A stretch of 28,257 nucleotides of DNA from an uncultured Prochlorococcus sp. (GTDB lineage Bacteria > Cyanobacteriota > Cyanobacteriia > PCC-6307 > Cyanobiaceae): positions 1-28,257 of the forward strand of contig CACKJL010000006.1 in the NCBI GenBank assembly GCA_902600395.1, given 5' to 3'. The notes below the pieces were generated by a model. It had not been told where the DNA came from and did not search any database. It saw only the letters and a list, made by a program, of their open reading frames with translations. Positions 7,075-13,909 of this stretch are shown in pieces. Each line of letters starts with the position of its first letter. The stretch's first letter is position 1. Made by a program: the position numbers and the translations under genes.

Positions 7075-9483
7075 TTAACTTACATAACGAATTGGAGCTA
7101 ATCTGGGATCTAGAATTTTACTTCCTTTATCACCAAATTTTACGGCTAAAGATATTTTTTCCCCACTCCCAAAAATATGTATAATTTCACCTTTGCCAAA
7201 TTTTGAGTGAATTAGCTTATCTCCAACTATCCAGCTTTTCCCTTTACTTGGCCCTGAATATAATTTTCTTACTGCATTTATTGGTTTGTTAACAAATCCA
7301 TTTGGATTGTTTCGATCAACTCTTGTTAAACGATCAAGATGCAAATCTCTTCTAATTGAAGCACCACCAGTTTGTGGTAATTCGCCATCCATCAGATCTT
7401 CAGGAATTTCCGAAAGAAATATTGAAGGAATTGTCGCTTCACGCATTCCACCCCATAATCTTCTTTCTCTGGCATGACTTAAGAAAACTCTTTCTTTAGC
7501 TCTAGTAATACCTACGTAGCATAATCTTCTTTCCTCTTCAAGAAGTGAGGGAGTATCTATTGATCGATGGCTAGGGAAGAGACCTTGTTCTAGCCCAGTG
7601 ATAAAAACATTTTGAAATTCTAAACCTTTACTATTATGCAGAGTCATTAGAGTTACAGAGTTAGGATTATTTTTCTTGGTATCATTATCAGTTGTTAAGG
7701 CTGCTGTAGAAAGAAATCCCTCTACATCTCCACTTTCTGTTTCTTCTTCATATTGAGTAGCTGCATTAATTAGTTCTTGTAAGTTATTTCTTCTATCTTC
7801 AGATTCTTCAGTCCCACTAGAGAGCAAGTCACTTAAATAACCACTTTTTTCTAATATAAGTTGTAGTAGTTGAGCGGGACCTGAATTTTCTAGGTAACAC
7901 ATTAGATCATTCATTACTTCAGTAAATTTATTAATTCCTTTTGATGATCGGCCTATTGTTTCTTCAAGACTTTGCTTATCATTAAGAACCTCCCATAATG
8001 GGATATTTAACCTATTAGATAGTTCATTAAGTTTTTGAATAGTAGTCTTACCAATACCTCTTCTAGGAACATTTATGATTCGTAAAAGACTAACGTTATC
8101 TGAAGAATTAACCAGAACTTTCAAATATGCTATTGCATCTTTGATTTCTCTTCTATCATAAAAACGCAATCCTCCAAAAATTGTATAGGGAATGCGCCAC
8201 CTTACAAGAGATTCTTCTAATACTCTCGATTGAGCTCTGGTTCGATATAAAATTGCAAAATTTTTCCAAATTGGGTTTTGATTATAGTTATTGAGTGATT
8301 TTATTTTATTGGTAATTGCTTCTGCCTCTGAAATTTCATCATCACAGCTGAGTAACGTTAAAAGTTCCCCTTTTTCTTTAGTAGCCTTTAAAACCTTGTC
8401 AATTCTTTCAGAGTTGTTTTCAATTAGTGAGTTTGCAGCATCAAGGATATTGGAAGATGACCTATAATTTTCTTCTAATTTAATTAAAGATGATTTTGTA
8501 TCGTCTTTGATTGAAGTTTTAAAATCTTCTTGAAAACCAATTAAAATTCTGAAGTCAGCTGCTCTGAAACTATAAATACTTTGATCAGCATCCCCAACTA
8601 CAAAAATTGATCGATCTTCCCAATCAAAGAATTTTTTTGGTTCAGTATTTCCAGCCGTAATTAATTTTATAAGTTCATATTGTGTTCTATTTGTATCTTG
8701 ATATTCGTCAACTAAAATATGTTTAAATCGTTTGTGCCAGTAATCTCTGACTATATCATTTTGCCTCAATAAGAAAACAGGCAAAAGTAGAAGATCATCA
8801 AAGTCTAAAGAATTATTTTTTGAGAGCGAAATTCTATATCTCTTGTATGTTTCTGCAACTGTTTTATCAAAATTATTATCTGCTTTTTCTAAAAGATCAT
8901 TAGAAGTTAAGCATTGATTTTTAGCATTACTTATTAGTCTTTTAATCTTTTTGGGATCATATCTTTTTGGATCAAGATTCATATCTTGACTAATAATTTC
9001 TTTTACTAATGTTTGAGAATCTGTTTCATCGTAAATTGAAAATTGCCTTGTCCACTTTAGGCCTTCTGGATCAATATATTTTTCAATATCGTATCTCAGA
9101 AGTCTTGAAAATAAAGAATGGAAAGTACCGATCCAAAGGTTCTGAAGCCTTTCTTGGTGAACGTTTGTTCTTAATTGATTCTGATCAATTTCTTTGAGAG
9201 TTGTCCAAGGCTGACCAAATTGATTAAAAGCTAATTCTTGGGCAAGAAGAACCTCTAATCTTGCTTTCATTTCTTTGGCAGCTTTGTTAGTGAAAGTGAC
9301 TGCGAGAATGTTGTAGGGATCTATAGAGTTACCTTCAATAAGGTTTGCAATTCTGTGAGTAAGAGCCTTAGTTTTTCCGCTACCTGCACCAGCTACAACT
9401 AATAGTGGCCCACAAACATGTTTTACTGCTTGAAGTTGTTGATTGTTTAGGGACTTAAAAAGGAAATTGTTGGTTTGAGGCAC
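7075..9483 (-). CDS. uvrD: UvrD/PcrA-type superfamily 1 DNA helicase
   Basis: 802 residues with a GTG start. SF1A motifs in order: Q motif LNNQQLQAV (12-20), Walker A GAGSGKT (32-38), Ia AVTFTNKAAKEMKAR, II ILVDEYQDTNRTQ, III VGDADQSIYSFRAAD, IV EENYRSS, V TLMTLHNSKGLEF and VI RRLCYVGITRAKER. The C-terminus is about 100 residues of less conserved sequence with a small Tudor-like end (GDKLIHSKFGKGEII), as in PcrA. It is a 3'-5' helicase/translocase in nucleotide excision repair, mismatch repair and removal of RecA from DNA. The ATP-binding loop and all motifs look intact. Transcribed between a small coiled-coil gene (23 bp upstream) and cca (5 bp downstream). Confidence 0.95.
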   Translation of the reverse strand: MPQTNNFLFKSLNNQQLQAVKHVCGPLLVVAGAGSGKTKALTHRIANLIEGNSIDPYNILAVTFTNKAAKEMKARLEVLLAQELAFNQFGQPWTTLKEIDQNQLRTNVHQERLQNLWIGTFHSLFSRLLRYDIEKYIDPEGLKWTRQFSIYDETDSQTLVKEIISQDMNLDPKRYDPKKIKRLISNAKNQCLTSNDLLEKADNNFDKTVAETYKRYRISLSKNNSLDFDDLLLLPVFLLRQNDIVRDYWHKRFKHILVDEYQDTNRTQYELIKLITAGNTEPKKFFDWEDRSIFVVGDADQSIYSFRAADFRILIGFQEDFKTSIKDDTKSSLIKLEENYRSSSNILDAANSLIENNSERIDKVLKATKEKGELLTLLSCDDEISEAEAITNKIKSLNNYNQNPIWKNFAILYRTRAQSRVLEESLVRWRIPYTIFGGLRFYDRREIKDAIAYLKVLVNSSDNVSLLRIINVPRRGIGKTTIQKLNELSNRLNIPLWEVLNDKQSLEETIGRSSKGINKFTEVMNDLMCYLENSGPAQLLQLILEKSGYLSDLLSSGTEESEDRRNNLQELINAATQYEEETESGDVEGFLSTAALTTDNDTKKNNPNSVTLMTLHNSKGLEFQNVFITGLEQGLFPSHRSIDTPSLLEEERRLCYVGITRAKERVFLSHARERRLWGGMREATIPSIFLSEIPEDLMDGELPQTGGASIRRDLHLDRLTRVDRNNPNGFVNKPINAVRKLYSGPSKGKSWIVGDKLIHSKFGKGEIIHIFGSGEKISLAVKFGDKGSKILDPRLAPIRYVS

Positions 9484-9505
9484 TTTTGGGAGGGTTTTTC
9501 AAAAA

Positions 9506-9712
9506 TCAGACTTTACTATGAGATTCAGATTCCGTTTCTAGATCTTCTAACTTTTTTTTTAAATTGATAAGTTCATTATTGTTATTAATTATTTCTTCAA
9601 ATTTATTTTGAGGCATCTTTAATTTCATACTTCTATCTAGAATTTCTTTTTCCAATCTCTTTTTATATGAGGAAATAAGTTTCTTTGATAATTTTAAATC
9701 CTGTTGATCCAA
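9506..9712 (-). CDS. Small charged coiled-coil protein, unknown function
   Basis: 68 residues from a TTG start (bases 9712-9710); no ATG lies upstream in the frame and the first internal ATG would remove nearly half the protein. The product is almost entirely Lys/Glu/Asn/Leu with heptad-like spacing (LKLSKKLISSYKKRLEKEI, then LINLKKKLEDLE), so a helical coiled coil is likely. It has no cysteine, signal or membrane segment. It lies 22 bp upstream of uvrD on the same strand. I do not recognise a family. It is supported by the open frame in an AT-rich region, the tight spacing and the non-random helical pattern. A non-coding leader of uvrD is the alternative. Confidence 0.5.
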   Translation of the reverse strand: MDQQDLKLSKKLISSYKKRLEKEILDRSMKLKMPQNKFEEIINNNNELINLKKKLEDLETESESHSKV

Positions 9713-9826
9713 AACTTTATTAAAATGTAACTTTATATTAGCGGAAAAAATTTTTTTATTTGAATTATTTCAACTATCACTTTGGAATGAAGTTATTAAT
9801 TAAGAAGCGTTGCGTTAAGTTTGAAA

Positions 9827-9855
9827 TTGTATTGTTTTTACTAGCTTTGTATTAT
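9827..9855 (+). promoter_or_regulatory. Candidate sigma-70 promoter of cpeB
   Basis: TATTAT at 9850-9855 (five of six to the -10 consensus) is preceded, after 17 bases, by TTGTAT at 9827-9832 (three of six to the -35). A start near 9862 would give a leader of about 28 bases before the cpeB ATG at 9890. AGGA immediately precedes the ATG. Prediction from pattern only; no light-regulatory element was recognised. Confidence 0.35.
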
Positions 9856-9889
9856 TCTTAAGATCGATCTTTAATTTTTTACTACAGGA

Positions 9890-10402
9890 ATGTCAGTTTC
9901 AAAAAATAATCAACTATTGTCAGCCGATAAGAAATTAAATGATTTAAGCAATATAAAAGAATTTATTAATACTGCAAACTCAAGATTAGATGCAATAACC
10001 TTAATAACCAATAATTCACATGCAATCGCAGCAGACGCTGTAACAGCAATGATTTGCGAAAATCAAGATTCACTTAATTCAAAAATATCTTTAAATACAA
10101 CTAACAAGATGTCCGTTTGTTTAAGAGATGGAGAAATAATCCTAAGGATTGTTGCTTATCTTTTAATTTCTAATGACGAATCAGTTTTAGAAAAAAGTTG
10201 TTTGAAGGATCTTAAAAATACTTATCTTGCTCTTGGGGTACCTTTAAGAAATGCAAGAAGGGTTTTTGAATTAATGCGAGATGCAACTATCTCTGATTTG
10301 AATTCGACAGTTAATAATATGCGTGGAAACAAAGGCTTTCTTCCTAAATTAATATCTGAAACAGAGTTTCAATTTCAAAGGATAATTAATCTTTTAAACT
10401 AG
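9890..10402 (+). CDS. cpeB: Reduced phycoerythrin beta chain (CpeB), high-light Prochlorococcus type
   Basis: 170 residues, against about 184 for a normal phycoerythrin beta chain. The globin-like core is recognisable: AADAVTAMICENQ (48-59), the chromophore segment SVCLRDGEIILR (75-86) and CLKDLKNTYLALGVP (104-118). C77 in CLRD corresponds to the central bilin site (beta Cys82). C56 of ICENQ is kept, but its partner in the doubly linked site (GGNCY) is replaced by NSKISLNTT, and the C-terminal bilin cysteine is gone. So one thioether-linked bilin is expected. High-light strains lack a phycobilisome and are known to keep only this gene, suggested to act as a minor pigment or photoreceptor-like protein. 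The convergent cpeS gene, overlapping its 3' end by 17 bp, encodes the probable lyase. Confidence 0.92.
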   Translation: MSVSKNNQLLSADKKLNDLSNIKEFINTANSRLDAITLITNNSHAIAADAVTAMICENQDSLNSKISLNTTNKMSVCLRDGEIILRIVAYLLISNDESVLEKSCLKDLKNTYLALGVPLRNARRVFELMRDATISDLNSTVNNMRGNKGFLPKLISETEFQFQRIINLLN

Positions 10403-10937
10403 CCAAATTCCTTATCTCTGAAGTATGGGACGTCTGAATAACTGAGTTATTTTCAAGATTTCTAATAGTAGAAAATCTGGATCTTACATGAGTGGATAAA
10501 AAGGAAATTCTTTCTTCGGAAACTGTTGATTTATAAATAGTTTTAATGTGTAAATTATTTTGTTCATCAACAAAATAATTGGATGATGAAATAAAGGATT
10601 CTGTATAACCTTTATTTCTTAAAACAATTCCTGAATTTTCATCTTTGGGTAAAAAAATCAGAATAGTTTCATCTTCCTCACGGATATCATTATTGTCCCA
10701 ATCACTAATAGCTTGCCAGTTTATAGAAATGGCTATGCTCTCTAGGTTTAAACTAAATTTATAATTTTTAAAAATTTCAACGACTTTTTTATTTTTTTTG
10801 TTGATATGTTTTATATATATTTTACTAGTTGAGTTTTCAAATTCCTGAAAAGCTAAAGTGTGAGTACTTCTAATAGATTTCCACTCTCCTATACTTTTAT
10901 CAATGAATTGATTAATTATTGTTAGATTCTTCGTCAA
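10386..10937 (-). CDS. cpeS: CpeS/CpcS-type phycobilin lyase
   Basis: 183 residues. Near the N-terminus FIDKSIGEWKSIRSTHTLAFQEFENS (from about 11) matches the CpcS/CpeS opening (GxWxSQRTxHxLAFxxxE), and the rest is a beta-barrel-like chain with SEERISFLSTHVRSRFSTIR (about 143-162), the family's WFASPNLRLRTSV-like end. The family attaches phycoerythrobilin to the Cys82-type site of beta chains, exactly the one site left in the neighbouring CpeB. The start appears to be TTG at 10937: an in-frame stop lies five codons upstream, and no ATG precedes the conserved region. The start lies inside the upstream 59-residue ORF (26 bp overlap), suggesting translational coupling. Its 3' end overlaps that of cpeB by 17 bp. 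Confidence 0.85.
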   Translation of the reverse strand: MTKNLTIINQFIDKSIGEWKSIRSTHTLAFQEFENSTSKIYIKHINKKNKKVVEIFKNYKFSLNLESIAISINWQAISDWDNNDIREEDETILIFLPKDENSGIVLRNKGYTESFISSSNYFVDEQNNLHIKTIYKSTVSEERISFLSTHVRSRFSTIRNLENNSVIQTSHTSEIRNLASLKD

Positions 10938-11091
10938 GTTTATCTTCTACGGAATGATTTTCTGCTTTTTGTATCATTCTTACCATTGAATCCACCATTA
11001 ATCTCTTTGCAGAAGTTACTTTTAATCCAGAAGGAGTAGTTGATATTTGTTCTCCAGGGCGATCATATGAAGTTGGTCTAAATGGAGTCAT
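10912..11091 (-). CDS. Small conserved-looking protein upstream of cpeS, unknown function
   Basis: 59 residues with ATG at 11091 and TAA at 10912-10914. It begins MTPFRPTSYDRPGEQ, continues with ISTTPSGLKVTSAKRLMVDSM-like polar and amphipathic sequence (about 17-36) and ends in an acidic, Asn-rich tail. No signal or membrane segment and no cysteine. Its end overlaps the TTG start of cpeS by 26 bp, so the two genes are probably cotranscribed and coupled. I do not recognise the family. The compositional contrast with neighbouring noncoding DNA (Pro, Gly, Arg and Met codons) supports real coding. A link with bilin attachment to CpeB is only inferred from position. Confidence 0.6.
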   Translation of the reverse strand: MTPFRPTSYDRPGEQISTTPSGLKVTSAKRLMVDSMVRMIQKAENHSVEDKLDEESNNN

Positions 11092-11208
11092 CTAATAACT
11101 TTAAAAATTAATCGATTTCTATTCTTGCATGAATCATTCTTTATATAGTTATTGTTTGCGAAAATGTCATATCTTTCTTCTTTGATTACAGAATTATTAA
11201 CTGTTTTG

Positions 11209-11844
11209 TTATTTAGGCATTTTATTTTTTGCCAATCCTGAAATAGTCGCTAAAGCAAACATTCCCAATAGAGCAATCCCAAGAAATAATCCTGCTCCCT
11301 GACTAACTCCAGCTCCTACTGCGACAAGTATAGAGTCACTGATTAGAAGACTTATTAATAATGCAGGAGTAAATATTTTCCAGCGAGTTCCTCCAATACC
11401 AATTGCATAGCTTAGAAAATCAAAAAGGCCAGTCATTAGAAGACCTGTCATGAGAAAGAAATTTTCTTCTAGTTGGTTTTGATTAAAACTTTCAATCTTT
11501 TTCATTGCTTTTGGGCCTACTAAATTACATACAGGAACCCGACCATAATTTCTTGCGATAAAGAAAGCCGCTTGGCAAAAAACGATATCAGAAAAGATTA
11601 TTGTCATGTAACCTTTTTGAAATCCTAGTAATGAGCCAGCTAGCAGAGAATAAGCTGAACTTGGAAGGGCAGGTAAAATAATACTTACTCCTCTAAGTAT
11701 GAATATTCCAAAAGGAGCCCAAATCCCCATATTTTGTATTTTGTTTCTTAGAGGTTCAATCCCATAATTTTGGATAAAATAAATCAATACAACAAATATT
11801 GTTATAAAAAAAACTACTGAGAGAAATTTCTGTATTTTATTCAT
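11209..11844 (-). CDS. TVP38/TMEM64 (DedA-like, VTT domain) membrane protein
   Basis: 211 residues, five to six hydrophobic segments: about 7-25, 41-72, 79-98, 129-150, 157-180 and 184-204. Visible family features are the re-entrant region ILPALPSSAYSLLAGSLLGFQKG (about 56-78) and GLFDFLSYAIGIGGTRWKIF (139-158), typical of VTT-domain proteins. Members act in lipid scrambling or membrane homeostasis (for example the DedA/UptA undecaprenyl-phosphate and TMEM41B groups); which lipid applies here cannot be read from sequence. It is transcribed toward the small cpeS-linked ORF, separated by 117 bp, so it may be a separate unit. Family assignment is solid, substrate unknown. Confidence 0.85.
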   Translation of the reverse strand: MNKIQKFLSVVFFITIFVVLIYFIQNYGIEPLRNKIQNMGIWAPFGIFILRGVSIILPALPSSAYSLLAGSLLGFQKGYMTIIFSDIVFCQAAFFIARNYGRVPVCNLVGPKAMKKIESFNQNQLEENFFLMTGLLMTGLFDFLSYAIGIGGTRWKIFTPALLISLLISDSILVAVGAGVSQGAGLFLGIALLGMFALATISGLAKNKMPK

Positions 11845-11901
11845 TATTTTTCTAATAAATTTATTTGAAGTAAATTCTTAAATTTAGTATTTGATTCTAT
11901 C

Positions 11902-11907
11902 TATAAT
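11902..11907 (+). promoter_or_regulatory. Perfect -10 hexamer (TATAAT) before the secreted hypothetical gene
   Basis: TATAAT occurs at 11902-11907 in the 148-bp gap between two divergent genes, 85 bp upstream of the ATG at 11993. No good -35 is visible, which is common in this group. In a very AT-rich gap, a chance match is quite possible. Confidence 0.3.
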
Positions 11908-11992
11908 AGAAATACTAATCAATAAAAATTTTTACAAATTTTTAATCTTATATTTTCTATTAACAAAAGATTTTTGTATTCTATAAGTTGAC

Positions 11993-12412
11993 ATGATTAA
12001 TTCTGAGAATAAAGTTAATTTAATATTTTTTAGAAATATCATTTATTTAGTCCTTTCGATTATCATTGTCTTTTGTATTTCAATAAAAAAATCAGATGCT
12101 TTGCCTCATGAATGGGTTGGAGTCCCCAAAAGTGAATATGGAGAGCAGTTATGGGATAGGCAAAGTATAAAAAGGAATGAGGATGGTTCTGTAAGAGTAT
12201 TGAGTAAATTTATTCCCAAAACAAAAAGTGAAATTACTAAAGATATACTCTATACAATGGATATAAATTGTTTTGAAAAATCATTTAGAGATGTTGATGT
12301 CTCAATAGATGAAGCAAATAGTAATTTCAATGATTTAGCTGATTGGCAAGATCCAAATGGAGATAAACTGATTTTGGGCGTTATTGGTCAAGTCTGCAGA
12401 GTCAAAAAATAA
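11993..12412 (+). CDS. Secreted or membrane-anchored hypothetical protein
   Basis: 139 residues. A hydrophobic stretch at about 14-32 after a short polar start is a signal peptide or anchor; cleavage could fall near SDALPHEW (34-41). The mature part is hydrophilic, with WVGVPKSEYGEQLWDRQSI (41-59), IPKTKSEI, two cysteines (one in MDINCFEK near 90, one in QVCRVKK near 135) that could form a disulphide in the periplasm or lumen, and DWQDPNGDKL. I do not recognise a named family; it resembles small conserved proteins of marine picocyanobacteria annotated as hypothetical. It stands alone between a divergent membrane protein gene and a terminator shared with tRNA-Phe. Confidence 0.8.
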   Translation: MINSENKVNLIFFRNIIYLVLSIIIVFCISIKKSDALPHEWVGVPKSEYGEQLWDRQSIKRNEDGSVRVLSKFIPKTKSEITKDILYTMDINCFEKSFRDVDVSIDEANSNFNDLADWQDPNGDKLILGVIGQVCRVKK

Positions 12413-12471
12413 AAATTTTAAATTATAAAAAAAATACGAGAAAATTACGAGTTCTAAATGATTTTAAAGTA

Positions 12472-12498
12472 TAAAACCCTGTCTATGACAGGGTTTTA
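12472..12498. terminator. Bidirectional intrinsic terminator between 139-aa gene and tRNA-Phe
   Basis: Perfect 12-bp stem: TAAAACCCTGTC (12472-12483), loop TAT, GACAGGGTTTTA (12487-12498). The stem ends in A/T runs on both strands, so it can terminate the hypothetical gene on the plus strand and the tRNA-Phe transcript on the minus strand, whose mature end is 4 bp away. It is the strongest hairpin I found in the window together with the one after psbT. Confidence 0.85.
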
Positions 12499-12502
12499 AA
12501 GG

Positions 12503-12575
12503 TGCCAGGACCCAGATTTGAACTGGGGACACGGCGATTTTCAGTCGCCTGCTCTACCAACTGAGCTATCCCGGC
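12503..12575 (-). tRNA. tRNA-Phe (GAA)
   Basis: 73 nt on the minus strand. Acceptor arms GCCGGGA and TCCTGGC pair with one G-T; the D arm is GCTCAGTTGGTAGAGC; the anticodon arm GGCGA-CTGAAAA-TCGCC gives anticodon GAA; the T arm contains GTTCAAATC. The discriminator is A. The 3' CCA is not encoded (the genome continues CCT), so it must be added by the CCA enzyme encoded at 5822-7069. A 12-bp hairpin terminator follows immediately. Confidence 0.97.
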
Positions 12576-12666
12576 TCTAACCTATATACTCTAAATTAAG
12601 ATGTGTAGTTTGTGAAACCCTTTTAATTAAAAATTTTATATCTTCATCAAATATCTAAAAAAACCT

Positions 12667-13896
12667 TTATTTTGAGTTCATCGCTAACAAGGCTGTACCA
12701 AATGAAGTAGTTTTTTTACATGAAACTATTGGTATATTGATAATATTTTCTCTTATTTTTCTCCACTGAGGGTTTTTTGAACCTCCACCAATAGTAATAA
12801 TTTTTTTTGGAAGTGAACCTGTTAGTTCGCCTAGCTTTTCCCATCCTTTCAATTCGATCTTAGCTAGACCCTCGAATAATGCATGTAAATAAAGTGAGTC
12901 GCTTACTGGCCTTGGACCAAGTATCGGCTTTAAATTAGAATCATTAATAGGAAATCTTTCTCCTTTACTATTAAGAGGTAAAAGATTTAAAGAAGTGTTT
13001 CGTGATGGATTTATTTGTCGACTGAGCTCTTTTATTTCTAAATCAGAGAAAAACTGAGACAATATACCACAGCCTGCGTTAGATGCTCCTCCACATATCC
13101 AATTGCCGTTTACTCTATGGGTTGTAATACCTTGTTTTTTTATAGGATTATCAATAATTTTCTTAACTACAATAGTTGTTCCTAAAACTGTGAGACCATC
13201 TTCTTTACCTAAATCTGCTGCTATTACACTTGCATTAGAGTCAGTAGTGCCTGAGATTAATATTAATTTCTTATTCAAGTTAAATCTCTCTGCTAAATCA
13301 AAATTCACTTGTCCAATAATTTTCCCACTTTTTATTATTTGAGGCAGGCATTTTCCCCATGAAGTATTGAGATAGCTTTTTGGCCATGATTCTTTTTTTA
13401 GATCCCAACCAAGTTTTAGATTATTACCTTCTTCTCCATAAGTCCAATCTTTTAAAAACCAACCAGTGATCCAATCAGATTGATGTCGTAAAAGTATATT
13501 TGTCCCATATTTATCTATTAGTTTTAATGCTTTAGCAAGACTACTGTATGGAGTTCGCAGATGATCTTCTCCAGAAGTTAATGATTCAAGAAGGATCTTA
13601 TGTTCATTACATGCTTGGTCATAAGATATTGCTTCTCCTATTGGCTCTCCTCGTAAATTTGATGCTGTTAAAGTTCCTGATGTGCCAGATATAGCCAATT
13701 TTTGAAGGTTACTTTTTACCTCAATAGGTAAACATCCTAAGAGTTTTTCACAAGAATTAATCCAAGAATTTGGATTTTTAAAGCTATATAAATAAGGAAC
13801 TGAATTTGAATATATCAATTCTTTATGAAAATTTATTATAGATATTCTTGCGCCACTAGTTCCAAAATCTAATCCCCCATAAAAATTATCAGGCAT
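12667..13896 (-). CDS. FGGY-family carbohydrate kinase, probable D-ribulose kinase
   Basis: 409 residues. The actin-like ATPase fold shows GGLDFGTSGARI (7-18, with D10), ISGTSGTL (69-76), LILISGTTDSNASV (211-224, with D219 as likely catalytic base) and GGASNAGCG, then the second phosphate loop IGGGSKNPQWRKIR near the C-terminus. Overall it matches the short SePSK/cyanobacterial sugar kinase type more than E. coli XylB; that group phosphorylates D-ribulose. About 410 residues is normal for this subgroup. The two active-site aspartates are kept. It starts 13 bp after the metK stop and so is probably cotranscribed with metK, though no pathway link is obvious. Substrate is inferred from family only; xylulokinase is the common automatic name. 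Confidence 0.85.
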   Translation of the reverse strand: MPDNFYGGLDFGTSGARISIINFHKELIYSNSVPYLYSFKNPNSWINSCEKLLGCLPIEVKSNLQKLAISGTSGTLTASNLRGEPIGEAISYDQACNEHKILLESLTSGEDHLRTPYSSLAKALKLIDKYGTNILLRHQSDWITGWFLKDWTYGEEGNNLKLGWDLKKESWPKSYLNTSWGKCLPQIIKSGKIIGQVNFDLAERFNLNKKLILISGTTDSNASVIAADLGKEDGLTVLGTTIVVKKIIDNPIKKQGITTHRVNGNWICGGASNAGCGILSQFFSDLEIKELSRQINPSRNTSLNLLPLNSKGERFPINDSNLKPILGPRPVSDSLYLHALFEGLAKIELKGWEKLGELTGSLPKKIITIGGGSKNPQWRKIRENIINIPIVSCKKTTSFGTALLAMNSK

Positions 13897-13909
13897 AGAA
13901 TAAATATTT

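Noticed and set aside
11163..11240. Short plus-strand frame with ATG at 11163
   Set aside because: 26 codons, runs into the antisense of the DedA-like gene and shows no coding pattern.
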